Below are positions 51,244 through 60,029 of a stretch of 64,000 bases of DNA, in pieces. This DNA comes from Actinoallomurus sp040655075 (GTDB lineage: Bacteria; Actinomycetota; Actinomycetes; Streptosporangiales; Streptosporangiaceae): positions 13,472 to 77,471 of the forward strand of contig NZ_JBFAJC010000048.1 of assembly GCF_040655075.1 (NCBI RefSeq), written 5' to 3'. A program made the translations under genes and the position numbers. The notes beneath the pieces were generated by a model that saw nothing but the letters and a program-made list of their open reading frames with translations, ran no database searches and had not been told where the DNA came from. Position 1 is the first letter of the stretch. Every line of letters begins with the position of its first letter.

Positions 51244-51317
51244 CGGGCTGTAGCGCAGCTTGGTAGCGCACTGCGTTTGGGTCGCAGGGGTCGGGAGTTC
51301 GAATCTCCCCAGCCCGA
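51244..51317 (+). tRNA. tRNA-Pro (anticodon TGG)
   Basis: 74 bases folding into a full cloverleaf: acceptor CGGGCTG/CAGCCCG, D-stem GCGC/GCGC, anticodon stem CTGCG/CGCAG with loop TTTGGGT (anticodon TGG at 51278-51280), variable loop, T-arm GGGAG-TTCGAAT-CTCCC and discriminator A. No CCA is encoded. Confidence 0.95.
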
Positions 51318-51333
51318 CATTCCGTTCGCGGTA

Positions 51334-51370
51334 GACAGAACCCCCGGGGCCGAGCCCCGGGGGTTCTGTC
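51334..51370 (+). terminator. strong hairpin terminator after tRNA-Pro
   Basis: GACAGAACCCCCGGGGC (51334-51350) and GCCCCGGGGGTTCTGTC (51354-51370) form a perfect 17-bp stem with a 3-base loop, 17 bases past the tRNA. Confidence 0.85.
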
Positions 51371-51533
51371 ACTCCTCGGCTCCCGGTCACGGGAGCACTT
51401 CTCAGCCCGCGGTCATGGAAGGTCCTCGCTTCCGGGCGGGTCCGGCTTGAGCGGATCGTGGCCAAGGGCCATCAGCTCCGTCGTAGACGTGTCCTGCTCG
51501 CTACGGCCTGCCCCCGGACGCGGAACACGCGGC

Positions 51534-51986
51534 TCACCTGCCGTAGACGCCGACGAGGGTGCCGGCCGCGATCACCTTGTCCTTGAGCGCCTCGTCCAGA
51601 TCACCGGCAGAGAACCCCTCCGACAGGCCGGACGGCTCGGCCAGGGCCCGCAACCGGAAGAAGTAGCGGTGCGGCCGGTCACCGGGCGGGGGATGCGGGC
51701 CGCCGTACCCGAGACGTCCGTAGTCGCTTCGTCCCGGAACCGCCTCGGGCGGCACGTCGCCCGCCTCCAGGCCCTCGGTCTCCGGCGGGATGCCCGCGAG
51801 CAGCCAGTGGACGAACGTGCCCACCGGGGCGTCGGGGTCCTCGCAGGTGAACACGAGCTCGACGGCCTCCTCAGGCACCTCCGACCACCGGAGCGGCGGT
51901 GACACATCTCCGGCCTCGTGGGAGTGCGCCTTCGGGACCGCCGCGTGGTCGTCGAACGCGGGGCTTCGTAGCGTGATCTCATCCAT
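51534..51986 (-). CDS. YbhB/YbcL (PEBP-like) family protein
   Basis: 150 residues from ATG 51986. PEBP fold motifs: LRSPAFDDHAAVPKAHSHEAGDVSPPLRW, cited by DVSPPLRWSEVPEEA; CEDPDAPVGTFVHWLLAGIP with the D-P-D-A-P and H-W ligand residues; and YGGPHPPPGDRPHRYFFRLRAL. This Raf-kinase-inhibitor-like fold binds phospho-ligands or headgroups. Its bacterial role is not known. It is on its own strand near the tRNA-Pro terminator. Confidence 0.92.
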   Translation of the reverse strand: MDEITLRSPAFDDHAAVPKAHSHEAGDVSPPLRWSEVPEEAVELVFTCEDPDAPVGTFVHWLLAGIPPETEGLEAGDVPPEAVPGRSDYGRLGYGGPHPPPGDRPHRYFFRLRALAEPSGLSEGFSAGDLDEALKDKVIAAGTLVGVYGR

Positions 51987-52051
51987 GGGGGCGTCCTGCC
52001 CGATCCAAGCCGTGACGCACCGCACACGGGCGGCCGATTCTCCGACCCGGA

Positions 52052-52127
52052 ATTCCCCTGGCAGCCCCGGGCCTGGGATTCCCCTGGCGGCCCCGGGCCT
52101 GGGATTTCCCGGCGGCTCCGGCCGGGG
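52052..52127. repeat. 26-bp tandem repeat, three copies
   Basis: ATTCCCCTGGCAGCCCCGGG plus CCTGGG (52052-52077) is repeated with one change at 52078-52103, and in a worn form at 52104-52127. It lies between the YbhB gene and the small zinc protein, noncoding on both strands. Confidence 0.7.
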
Positions 52128-52246
52128 CTCCCGGTTCTCCGGCCGAGAACTCCCGTCGTGGCCGCTTCGAGGATCGGGCGACGGGGAATCGCTACAGACG
52201 GAATCGCGGAAGATGCGACGTCATGACGAGAATCGGGGGATCTCTA

Positions 52247-52477
52247 ATGGCTCACTGTGATGTCTGCGGCAATGAGTACGACAAGGCGTTCACCGTCATC
52301 ACTGCGGACGGGGTCTCACGGGTGTTCGACAGCATCGAGTGCGCCGCCCACGCGATCGCTCCGGTCTGTGTCCACTGCGGATGCCGGGTTCTCGGGCACG
52401 GCGCCGAGGCGGACGACCGGATCTTCTGCGGCGCGTCGTGTGCCCGTGCGGTCGGCGTCGAGCACGTCCGAGCCTGA
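52247..52477 (+). CDS. small Cys-rich zinc protein (prokaryotic-metallothionein-like)
   Basis: 76 residues from ATG 52247 with GGGGGA upstream. Cys groups: MAHCDVCGNEY, SIECAAHAI, PVCVHCGCRVLGHG and FCGASCARAVG. The PVCVHCGCRVLGHG block with following Cys-x3-Cys is the signature of the short actinobacterial zinc/metallothionein-like proteins. It likely binds one or two zinc ions. Function unknown. Confidence 0.8.
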   Translation: MAHCDVCGNEYDKAFTVITADGVSRVFDSIECAAHAIAPVCVHCGCRVLGHGAEADDRIFCGASCARAVGVEHVRA

Positions 52478-52571
52478 GGCGTCGAGTGCCTCGCATCCGA
52501 AAACCGAAGTGCCTGAAGGGTGCCGCCCGCTTGAAGTGCCGAACACGCCCGCGCACGAGCCGGCGTGTCCG

Positions 52572-53006
52572 TCAGGCCGCCTGGGGCAGGCGGCGCCCGG
52601 AGATGAGCTCCGGCCTGATCGCGATGTAGTGGTCATGCTCGTTCGGCGTCCAGGTGCGGAGCGGAAGGCTGCGCAGGTGCGAGAGTTCGCCGTTCTCCGA
52701 CACGACGCGCGCGTGCCCGACGAGCACCACCGACCAGCCGGTGTGGATGGCCGGGTCGAACTCGTCGACCTCGAACGCCACCACGGTGTTGCGAGCCGCT
52801 GCGGCCAGCTTGGATCCGGACGACGTCCGGATGATCACCTCGCCGTCGGAGACGGCGAAGTTGACCGGCTGGATCGCCGGCAGCGCACGTTCGGTGAACA
52901 CGATCCGCCCCAGAGGCGCCGCCGTGATCAGTCGGCGACACTCCTCTTCTGACAGGATCTCCAGGCCTCCGGAGTCGTACACGGCCGCCGTCCTAACAGG
53001 GTCCAA
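52572..53006 (-). CDS. pyridoxamine-5'-phosphate-oxidase-fold protein
   Basis: 144 residues, a split-barrel flavin/F420-binding fold: LSEEECRRLITAAPLGRIVF, then ALPAIQPVNFAV and EVIIRTSSGSKLAAAARN, followed by EVDEFDPAIHTGWSVVLVGHARVV, cited by TGWSVVLVG. This is the PPOX family common in actinobacteria where many members bind F420 or FMN and reduce unknown substrates. It is single-copy here and divergent from the FGGY kinase. Confidence 0.9.
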   Translation of the reverse strand: MDPVRTAAVYDSGGLEILSEEECRRLITAAPLGRIVFTERALPAIQPVNFAVSDGEVIIRTSSGSKLAAAARNTVVAFEVDEFDPAIHTGWSVVLVGHARVVSENGELSHLRSLPLRTWTPNEHDHYIAIRPELISGRRLPQAA

Positions 53007-53263
53007 GAGTGCTAGGTGCCTTCGCCTACGACGCTAACGACAACGGACGCGGGCGCGGCGGGGCGAAGATCCTCGGATCCTGGGACGAAGGTCCCTGCGA
53101 TCACGGACCACTGGCCCGGTACGGCACGTCACCCGGCGTTGACGACGGGGATCTTCGTGTTACAAGCTCTGCGAACCATCCCGATGCGGATGTCAGAAGG
53201 GAGGGGCGGCGGTCCCGGGGGCGAACCGCTCGCGCACCGCCCGACGCTCCTGAGGAGGCCCCT

Positions 53264-54688
53264 GTGTTCGTCGGGATCGATGTGGGCACGTCCGTCGTCA
53301 AGGCTTCCGCGTTCGACGAGGACGGCGCCGTCACCTCGGTGGTGTCCGAACCGACGCGCCTGGACGTCCGCGACGGGCGTGTCGAACAGGACGTCGACGA
53401 GGTGTACGAGGCGGTCGGCGCGGTCCTGGGCGCGCTGACCGCCGACGCCGCGCCCGCGTTCGTCGGCCTCACCGGCCAGGGGGACGGGGTCTGGCTCGTC
53501 GACGAGCACGCCCGTCCCGTACGCCGGGCCCTGTCCTGGATGGACGGCCGGGCCGTCGACGTCGTCGCGGAGTGGACGGCCGACGGGATCGCCGAGAAGG
53601 TCTTCCGGCGCACCGGGAACACCATGTTCCCCGGCTGCCCCGCGCCCGCCCTGGCCTGGCTCGACCGCCACGAGCCGGAGGCGCTGGACGCCGCCGCCAC
53701 CGCCGGCTACTGCAAGGACGTCGTCTTCCAGCGCTTCACGGGCGTACGGGCGACGGACGTCTCCGACGCCTCCGTGCCGTTCCTCGACCCGCGGACCCGG
53801 ACGTACGACGAGGGCGCGATCGCCGCGTGCGGGCTCGGCCACCGGAGGGAGCTGTTCGCGCCGATCGGCGATCCGCTGCCGGCGGGGGAGAGCGCCGCCT
53901 TCGGCCTGCGCCCGGGCACTCCGGTCGCCGGTGGCCCGTTCGACCTGCCGGCCTGCGCGATCGGCGCGGGCGTCACCGAACGCGGCGACGGCCTGCTCAT
54001 CATCGGGACGACGCTCGCCTGCCAGGTCGTGATCGACTCACTGGACCTGTCCGGGGAGCCGACCGGGTTCCACCTCGCGATGCCCTCGCCCGGCCGGTGG
54101 CTGCGCGCCATGCCCGCGATGGTGGGCACCGCCGCCCTGGACTGGGTGCTGACGATGACCGGGGTCCGCCACGACGAGGTGTCCGACCTGCTCGGGCAGT
54201 CCCCGCCCGGCGCCCACGGTGTCGGCGTGCTGCCGTACTTCGCGCCGTCGGGGGAGCGCGCGCCGTTCGTCGAGCCGCGGGCGCGGGCCGAACTGTCCGG
54301 AATCAGCCTGGAGACCACCCGCGCGGACCTCGTCCGGGCCACCTGTGAAGGGATCGCGTACGCCGCGCGGCACTGCCTGGAGGCCGCCGGGCTGACCGGC
54401 GAACTCGCGGTGTGCGGCGGCGGCACGAAGAGCGACGCGTGGCTGCGGCTGTTCGCCGACGTCCTCGGCCGTCCGCTGCGCATCGCCGGAGGCGAGGTCG
54501 GAGCGCGCGGCGCCGCGCTGGCCGCCGCCGACCGCTTCGGCGTCGGCCTGGACGTCGCCGCCTGGACCCGGCCCGCGGGCGTCCGTGAACCCGACTCCGG
54601 CCGCTCCGCGTTCTACGCCGAGGGGTACGTGGCCTACCTGGAGCGGGTGTCGGAGGCCCGTGAGCGCTGGGTCAGGGGCCAGGGCTGA
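53264..54688 (+). CDS. FGGY-family carbohydrate kinase
   Basis: 474 residues from GTG 53264, fixed by GAGGAGG five bases upstream; the longer frame from 53009 lacks a start signal. ATPase-fold landmarks: FVGIDVGTSVVKASAFDEDG (phosphate 1), FVGLTGQGDGVWLVD, ERAPFVEPRARAELSGI, GIAYAARHCLEAAG and VCGGGTKSDAWLRLFADVLG (adenosine motif). The catalytic Asp is expected in the SWMDGRA or adjacent segment. Substrate could be xylulose, another pentulose or a polyol; no accompanying isomerase is in the window. Confidence 0.87.
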   Translation: MFVGIDVGTSVVKASAFDEDGAVTSVVSEPTRLDVRDGRVEQDVDEVYEAVGAVLGALTADAAPAFVGLTGQGDGVWLVDEHARPVRRALSWMDGRAVDVVAEWTADGIAEKVFRRTGNTMFPGCPAPALAWLDRHEPEALDAAATAGYCKDVVFQRFTGVRATDVSDASVPFLDPRTRTYDEGAIAACGLGHRRELFAPIGDPLPAGESAAFGLRPGTPVAGGPFDLPACAIGAGVTERGDGLLIIGTTLACQVVIDSLDLSGEPTGFHLAMPSPGRWLRAMPAMVGTAALDWVLTMTGVRHDEVSDLLGQSPPGAHGVGVLPYFAPSGERAPFVEPRARAELSGISLETTRADLVRATCEGIAYAARHCLEAAGLTGELAVCGGGTKSDAWLRLFADVLGRPLRIAGGEVGARGAALAAADRFGVGLDVAAWTRPAGVREPDSGRSAFYAEGYVAYLERVSEARERWVRGQG

Positions 54689-54698
54689 GGAAACAGAC

Positions 54699-55073
54699 CT
54701 AGGACCCGCCGCAGGTCCGCTTGAGCTCGTTGGTGGCGCTGATCAGCTCGGAGGAGTCGACGCCGGAGCCGGTGCCGTCGGCCGCCGCCCGTACCTGCCC
54801 GCCGAGCCGGTCGAGGGCGCCGGCCGCCTTGTCCGCGGACTTCTTCAGCTTGCCGTCGGTGCTTTCGGCCTGGTGGCGGAGGGTCGCGGCGCCCGAGGTG
54901 TACGCCTGCGCGACGCGGACCGGATTGTCGACCTGGCCCATCGCCTGCTGCCTGATGTCGGCGAGCGTCCTCTCCAGCCGGCCGCACGCCTTCTTGTCCA
55001 CGCCGCCGCAACCGGCGGTGGTCAGGGCCAGCGCTGCGATCAGGCATGCGCCGATGACCCGCGTCTCGAGCAT
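54699..55073 (-). CDS. small lipoprotein
   Basis: 124 residues from ATG 55073. The N-terminus is a lipoprotein signal with lipobox LALTTAGC (Cys lipidated). The rest is helical and charged: RLERTLADIRQQAMGQVDNP then ADKAAGALDRLGGQVRAAAD, likely a coiled-coil. It is anchored to the outer face of the cytoplasmic membrane. The C-terminal RTCGGS places a second Cys at the end. Function unknown. It is convergent with the FGGY kinase by 10 bases. Confidence 0.7.
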   Translation of the reverse strand: MLETRVIGACLIAALALTTAGCGGVDKKACGRLERTLADIRQQAMGQVDNPVRVAQAYTSGAATLRHQAESTDGKLKKSADKAAGALDRLGGQVRAAADGTGSGVDSSELISATNELKRTCGGS

Positions 55074-55375
55074 CGGAGCATCATGGCATGACATTTGCGA
55101 ATTCGTGGCTGATCCTTGGGCTCCACCGTGGAGATCCCCGAGCTGAACGCCTCGATGACGGCCGGTCGCGCCTCCGGCAGAAGCGCCCTTTCGCAATACT
55201 TGGGCCCGCATTGCCGCCCCGACTGTCCGCAGACGTGCTCGAACGCCATAGACTTGGCGCGCGAAGGCGCGCGGTGCCCGCATTCGGCGTGCCCGCGTCC
55301 GGCTGGAGAGAACGCAGCCGCCCACGACATCCAACGTGAAATCCGTGCCGCGGCCGGATCAAGGAGACCGCCCCA
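55074..55375. other. intergenic region upstream of tig
   Basis: Three hundred bases between the divergent lipoprotein and tig genes. A TAGACT box at 55249-55254 may be the tig -10 element, but no good -35 lies at 17 bases. The right end carries AAGGAG (55360-55365) for the GTG start of tig. No open frame with a ribosome binding site was found. Confidence 0.5.
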
Positions 55376-56803
55376 GTGAAGACCGATGTTGAGGAGCTGA
55401 GCCCGACCCGGGTCAAGCTCACCGTCGAGGTGCCTTTCGACGAGCTGAAGCCCAACCTCGACAAGGCGTACAAGGAGCTCTCAAGGCAGGTTCGCCTGAA
55501 GGGCTTCCGTCCGGGCAAGGTGCCGGCTCGCCTGATCGACCAGTACGTCGGGCGGGGCGCGGTCCTGCAGGAGGCGGTCAACGACGCGCTGCCGGACCTG
55601 TACGGTCGCGCGGTCCAGGAGAGCGAGCTCTTCGCCCTCGGCCAGCCCGACGTGGAGATCACCGAGCTGGAGGACAACGCGCAGTTCGCGTTCACCGCCG
55701 AGGTCGACATCCGGCCGAAGTTCGAGGTGCCGGACTACGACGGCCTGGAGATCACCGTCGACTCGGTCGAGGTGACCGACGAGGAGATCGACGAGACGAT
55801 CTCCAACCTCCGCGAGCGGTTCGCGACGCTGACGAACGCCGACCGTCCCGCGCAGGAGGGTGACTTCGCCTCCATCGACCTCGCCGCGCAGATCGACGGC
55901 GAGGACGTCGAGGACGCCCGCACCAGCGGCTACTCGTACGAGGTCGGCAGCAACTCCTCGATCGACGGGCTGGACGAGCAGCTGACCGGCATGAACGCCG
56001 AGGAGTCGAAGACCTTCACCTCCGCCCTGGTCGGCGGCGAGCGCGCCGGCGAGGAGGCCGAGGTCACGGTCACCGTGCAGAGCGTGAAGATCAAGGAGCT
56101 GCCCGAGCTCGACGACGAGTTCGCCCAGCTCGCCAGCGAGTTCGACACGATCGACGAGCTCCGTGAGGACGTCCGCAAGCGCCTGGAGAACCAGAAGCGC
56201 GCCCAGCAGCTCGGCCAGGCGCGCGACAAGGCGCTCGAGGCGCTCATGGACAAGATCGACATCCCGCTCCCGGACAGCGTGATCGAGGCCGAGGTCGAGC
56301 GCCGCAACGAGCAGCTCGACCAGCAGCTGCAGATGTACGGCCTGGACCGGGAGAAGTACCTCGAGCAGCAGGAGCAGACCGTCGAGGAGTACGACGAGGA
56401 GCTCGCGAAGGACGCCCGTGACGCGGTCAAGGGCGGCTTCATCCTCGACCAGCTCGCCCTCCAGGAGGAGCTGACCGTCGAGAACGAGGAGCTCACCGAG
56501 TACGTCGTCTCCAACGCCATGCAGATGGGCGTGCAGCCCGACGTCCTGGCCCGGCACCTGACCGAGAACAACCAGATCCCGGCCGTCGTGTCCGAGGTCC
56601 TGCGCAGCAAGGCCCTCAACCTCGTCGTCGAGCACGTCAAGGCCGCCGACGAGAACGGCAACGAGGTCGACCTGGCGGCGCTGCAGCGGCAGCTCTCCGG
56701 CGAGACCGAGGACGAGGGCGCGGAGGCCGTTGAGGCCACCGAGGCCGCCGCCGACGAGGCCGGTGAGAAGGCCGAGGCGGAAAGCGAGAAGACGGACGCC
56801 TGA
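55376..56803 (+). CDS. tig: trigger factor, ribosome-associated chaperone
   Basis: 475 residues from GTG 55376. Ribosome-binding signature GFRPGKVP at about residues 43-50, the PPIase (FKBP-like) domain about 155-240 (GDFASIDLAAQIDGE) and the long helical C-terminal chaperone domain. The tail is an acidic Glu/Ala-rich extension of ~35 residues. It binds nascent chains at the exit tunnel. The position upstream of clpP1P2 is conserved in actinobacteria; a strong hairpin separates them. Confidence 0.97.
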   Translation: MKTDVEELSPTRVKLTVEVPFDELKPNLDKAYKELSRQVRLKGFRPGKVPARLIDQYVGRGAVLQEAVNDALPDLYGRAVQESELFALGQPDVEITELEDNAQFAFTAEVDIRPKFEVPDYDGLEITVDSVEVTDEEIDETISNLRERFATLTNADRPAQEGDFASIDLAAQIDGEDVEDARTSGYSYEVGSNSSIDGLDEQLTGMNAEESKTFTSALVGGERAGEEAEVTVTVQSVKIKELPELDDEFAQLASEFDTIDELREDVRKRLENQKRAQQLGQARDKALEALMDKIDIPLPDSVIEAEVERRNEQLDQQLQMYGLDREKYLEQQEQTVEEYDEELAKDARDAVKGGFILDQLALQEELTVENEELTEYVVSNAMQMGVQPDVLARHLTENNQIPAVVSEVLRSKALNLVVEHVKAADENGNEVDLAALQRQLSGETEDEGAEAVEATEAAADEAGEKAEAESEKTDA

Positions 56804-56818
56804 TCGGTCCGAATCCCT

Positions 56819-56851
56819 GGACGGGCCGGTGCCATGGGCACCGGCCCGTCC
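56819..56851 (+). terminator. hairpin terminator after tig
   Basis: GGACGGGCCGGTGCC (56819-56833) and GGCACCGGCCCGTCC (56837-56851) form a perfect 15-bp stem around ATG, 15 bases past the tig stop. Confidence 0.8.
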
Positions 56852-56873
56852 GTATTCCCGTAACCGGCCTCCA

Positions 56874-56887
56874 CGCCGACAGCGAAC
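56874..56887 (-). promoter_or_regulatory. ClgR-like operator upstream of clpP1
   Basis: On the minus strand the sequence is GTTCGC-tgtcg-GCG, identical to the published Streptomyces ClgR box GTTCGC-N5-GCG. It is about 90 bases upstream of the clpP1 GTG, where ClgR is known to activate clpP genes in actinobacteria. Confidence 0.6.
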
Positions 56888-56975
56888 AAGCCACCCTCGC
56901 GGCTTAAGCCCCCGCTCCAGCGCGTTAATGTCGCAATCAACCGACCACGAACAACGAACCGGAGCAGGTGACGCA

Positions 56976-57614
56976 GTGACCACGCCTCCGACCTTCGACC
57001 GTCCGGCGCGCATAGATGCGCGTACGGCCGAGGCGCCCCTTCTGCCGTTGGGAGACCAGCTTTATCAGCGGCTGCTGCGCGAGCGCATTGTCTTCCTCGG
57101 TCAGCAGGTCGACGACGACATCTCCAACCGCATCTGCTCGGAGCTGCTGCTGCTGGCGGCCGAGGACTCCCGGCGCGACATCTACCTGTACGTCAACTCG
57201 CCGGGCGGCTCGGTGACCGCCGGCATGGCGATCTACGACATGATGCAGTACGTCCCGAACGACGTCGCGACGGTCGGCATGGGCCTGGCCGCCTCGATGG
57301 GGCAGTTCCTGCTCTGCGCCGGCACGGCGGGCAAGCGCTACGCCCTGCCGCACGCGCGCATCATGATGCACCAGCCGTCCGGCGGTATCGGCGGTACGGC
57401 CGCCGACATCAGGATCCAGGCCGAGCAGATGCTGTACGTGAAGCAGACGCTCGCCGAGCGCATCGCCTTCCACACCGGTCAGCCGCTTGAGCAGATCCAG
57501 ACCGACTCCGACCGTGACCGCTGGTTCACGGCCGAGGAGGCGCGGGACTACGGCTTCATCGACCACGTCGTGCACAACGCCAACCAGGTCGCCTCGGAAG
57601 GCGCGGTGTCATGA
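56976..57614 (+). CDS. clpP1: ATP-dependent Clp protease proteolytic subunit 1
   Basis: 212 residues from GTG 56976 (GGAG upstream); ATG 56928 would add 16 residues. Serine-protease triad: Ser in GLAASMGQFLL, His in PHARIMMHQP and the Asp further on. The oligomerisation and hydrophobic axial regions are complete (YLYVNSPGGSVTAGMAIYDM). With clpP2 it forms the heteromeric ClpP1P2 tetradecamer typical of actinobacteria. clpP2 begins inside the stop codon. Confidence 0.96.
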   Translation: MTTPPTFDRPARIDARTAEAPLLPLGDQLYQRLLRERIVFLGQQVDDDISNRICSELLLLAAEDSRRDIYLYVNSPGGSVTAGMAIYDMMQYVPNDVATVGMGLAASMGQFLLCAGTAGKRYALPHARIMMHQPSGGIGGTAADIRIQAEQMLYVKQTLAERIAFHTGQPLEQIQTDSDRDRWFTAEEARDYGFIDHVVHNANQVASEGAVS

Positions 57615-58297
57615 CTTTCGACCCGAGGGGACTGAACACCGTGAGCCAGGAGATCCGGGCGGGCCTGCAGCCCGTGGAGAGCCGCTACATCATCCCGTCC
57701 TTCGTCGAGCGCACGACGTACGGCGTCAAGGAGATGAATCCGTACAACAAGCTCTTCGAGGAGCGGATCATCTTCCTCGGCGTGCAGATCGACGACGCCT
57801 CGGCGAACGACGTGATGGCCCAGCTGTTCACGCTCGAGTCGATCGACCCCGAGCGTGACATCAGCATCTACATCAACTCGCCGGGCGGCTCGTACACCGC
57901 CATGACGGCGATCTACGACACGATGCAGTTCGTCCGGTGCGACATCCAGACGGTCTGCATCGGCCAGGCCGCGTCGGCGGCCGCGGTGCTGCTGTCGGCG
58001 GGGACGCCGGGCAAGCGGGCCGCGCTGCCGCACTCGCGGATCCTGATCCACCAGCCGGCCACCGAGGGCGGCTACGGCCAGGCGAGCGACATCGAGATCC
58101 AGGCGAACGAGATCATCCGGATCCGCGAGGAGATGGAGACGATCCTGGCCAAGCACAGCGGCCAGGACGTGGAGAAGGTCCGCCGTGACATCGAGCGCGA
58201 CCGCTTCCTGACCGCCGATGAGGCCAAGACGTACGGTTTGGTCGATGACATCATCGCCAGCCGCAAGAAGCGCGCTTCCGAGGTAGTGTCGTCATAA
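57611..58297 (+). CDS. clpP2: ATP-dependent Clp protease proteolytic subunit 2
   Basis: 228 residues; ATG 57611 overlaps the clpP1 stop (ATGA). Triad residues in GQAASAAAVLL (Ser) and PHSRILIHQP (His). It carries the longer N-terminus (ERTTYGVKEMNPYNKLFEERIIFLG, cited by SRYIIPSFVERTTYG) of actinobacterial ClpP2, the subunit that docks to ClpX and ClpC1. It works only together with ClpP1. The pair is cotranscribed under the ClgR-like box. Confidence 0.96.
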   Translation: MTFDPRGLNTVSQEIRAGLQPVESRYIIPSFVERTTYGVKEMNPYNKLFEERIIFLGVQIDDASANDVMAQLFTLESIDPERDISIYINSPGGSYTAMTAIYDTMQFVRCDIQTVCIGQAASAAAVLLSAGTPGKRAALPHSRILIHQPATEGGYGQASDIEIQANEIIRIREEMETILAKHSGQDVEKVRRDIERDRFLTADEAKTYGLVDDIIASRKKRASEVVSS

Positions 58298-58458
58298 GCG
58301 GACCTGTGGGTGATCCGACGGCGTCCGCCAGATCGACCATGCCAGAGGGCTCACCCACGGTCCAGGAGACGGTAACGTCGAGACACAACGTCGAGAGCCT
58401 CAGCACGCTCCCTCGCCCCGTTCTCAGCGGGTGAGCGGCCCCACGAAAAGGAGACAGG

Positions 58459-59733
58459 GTGGCACGCATCGGCGACGGTGGTGACCTGCTCAAGTGCTCG
58501 TTCTGCGGCAAGAGCCAGAAGCAGGTCAAGAAGCTCATCGCGGGTCCGGGCGTGTACATCTGCGACGAGTGCATCGATCTTTGTAACGAGATCATCGAGG
58601 AGGAGCTCTCCGAGTCCTCCGATCTCAAGTGGGACAACCTGCCGAAGCCACGGGAGATCTTCGAGTTCTTGGACTCGTACGTGATCGGGCAGGACAAGGC
58701 GAAAAAGGCCCTGTCCGTGGCGGTGTACAACCACTACAAGCGGATCCAGTCGGGCAGCGGCGGCAGGGATGAGAACATCGAGCTCTCCAAGTCGAACATC
58801 CTGCTGCTGGGCCCGACCGGTTCCGGAAAGACGCTCCTCGCGCAGACGCTCGCCAAACTGCTCAATGTTCCGTTCGCCATCGCCGACGCGACCGCCCTGA
58901 CTGAGGCGGGCTACGTCGGCGAGGACGTCGAGAACATCCTGCTGAAGCTGATCCAGGCCGCCGACTACGACGTCAAGAAGGCCGAGACCGGCATCATCTA
59001 CATCGATGAGGTGGACAAGGTCGCTCGCAAGAGCGAGAACCCCTCGATCACGCGGGACGTCTCGGGGGAGGGCGTCCAGCAGGCGTTGCTGAAGATCCTG
59101 GAGGGCACGACCGCGAGCGTTCCGCCGCAGGGCGGCCGCAAGCATCCCCACCAGGAGTTCATCCAGATCGACACGACGAACGTGCTGTTCATCTGCGGCG
59201 GCGCGTTCGCCGGGCTGGAGAAGATCGTCGAGCAGCGCGTCGGCAAGCAGGGCATCGGTTTCAACGCGGTCCTGCGCACCAAGGACAACGGTGACGACAC
59301 CGCCGACCTTTTCGCCGACGTCATGCCCGAGGACCTCCTCAAGTTCGGCATGATCCCCGAGTTCGTCGGCCGGCTGCCGGTGATCACGAGCGTGCACAAT
59401 CTCGACCGTGAGGCGCTGATCAGCATCCTCACCGAGCCGCGCAACGCCCTGGTCAAGCAGTACCACCGGCTGTTCGAGCTCGACGGGGTCGACCTGGAGT
59501 TCACCGACGACGCCCTCGAGGCCATCGCCGACCAGGCGATCCTGCGCGGCACCGGCGCTCGCGGCCTGCGCGCCATTATGGAGGAGGTCCTCCTCTCCGT
59601 GATGTACGAGGTGCCGAGCCGCGCCGACGTCGCCCGCGTCGTGATCACCCGCGAGGCGGTCCTCGAGCACGTCAATCCGACGCTGGTCCCGCGCGAGCGC
59701 AACAAGCGCGAGCCACGCGAGAAGTCGGCCTGA
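58459..59733 (+). CDS. clpX: ClpX ATPase subunit of the Clp protease
   Basis: 424 residues from GTG 58459 with AAAGGAGA upstream. N-terminal C4 zinc-binding dimerisation domain (CSFCGKSQ with CDEC), Walker A GPTGSGKT at about residue 117, the tyrosine-pore loop GYVGEDVEN, Walker B IIYIDEVDK, sensor EFVGRLP and arginine-finger GTGARGLRAIMEE. It unfolds substrates and threads them into ClpP1P2. It has its own gap of 161 bases after clpP2, with room for a promoter. Confidence 0.97.
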   Translation: MARIGDGGDLLKCSFCGKSQKQVKKLIAGPGVYICDECIDLCNEIIEEELSESSDLKWDNLPKPREIFEFLDSYVIGQDKAKKALSVAVYNHYKRIQSGSGGRDENIELSKSNILLLGPTGSGKTLLAQTLAKLLNVPFAIADATALTEAGYVGEDVENILLKLIQAADYDVKKAETGIIYIDEVDKVARKSENPSITRDVSGEGVQQALLKILEGTTASVPPQGGRKHPHQEFIQIDTTNVLFICGGAFAGLEKIVEQRVGKQGIGFNAVLRTKDNGDDTADLFADVMPEDLLKFGMIPEFVGRLPVITSVHNLDREALISILTEPRNALVKQYHRLFELDGVDLEFTDDALEAIADQAILRGTGARGLRAIMEEVLLSVMYEVPSRADVARVVITREAVLEHVNPTLVPRERNKREPREKSA

Positions 59734-60029
59734 TCGGGCCCGTCGGCGGCCGACCGGACACGTGCCGCCGACGGCGCATCCGCGCCACAGGGCGCCTGCA
59801 CACGGCCACGCCACAGCGGCTGTGGCAGGCCCGACCGCCTCTCCGTCTCGCGGAGAGGCGGCCTCAGACGGCACCCACACCGCCAGGACCGTCGGCGGTG
59901 ACACCCGTCCCGGCCCACGAAGCGCAAGAACCCCAGTGACGGCGGCGCAGGGCCGAGCGCACCGCTGAAAGATCCGGATCTGTGGGGTGCGGCCACAGGA
60001 CTGCTCGAACGTCTCTAGACTTTTTCCTC
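59734..60029. other. intergenic region between clpX and valS
   Basis: Nearly 300 bases with no gene. Contains a perfect 11-bp hairpin, CCGCCTCTCCG (59835-59845) with CGGAGAGGCGG (59851-59861), probably terminating clpX, and a palindrome GCCACAGC-g-GCTGTGGC at 59810-59826. Immediately before valS is TAGACT (60015-60020), nine bases from the GTG, consistent with a leaderless mRNA. No T-box was recognised. Confidence 0.55.

Noticed and set aside
53009..53263. N-terminal extension of the FGGY kinase from 53009
   Set aside because: The added residues are not protein-like and GAGGAGG sits five bases before the GTG at 53264, which begins the FVGIDVGTS motif.
59734..60029. Possible T-box riboswitch before valS
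   Set aside because: No T-box sequence or specifier-loop structure is visible, and TAGACT nine bases before the GTG implies a leaderless mRNA with no room for a leader riboswitch.
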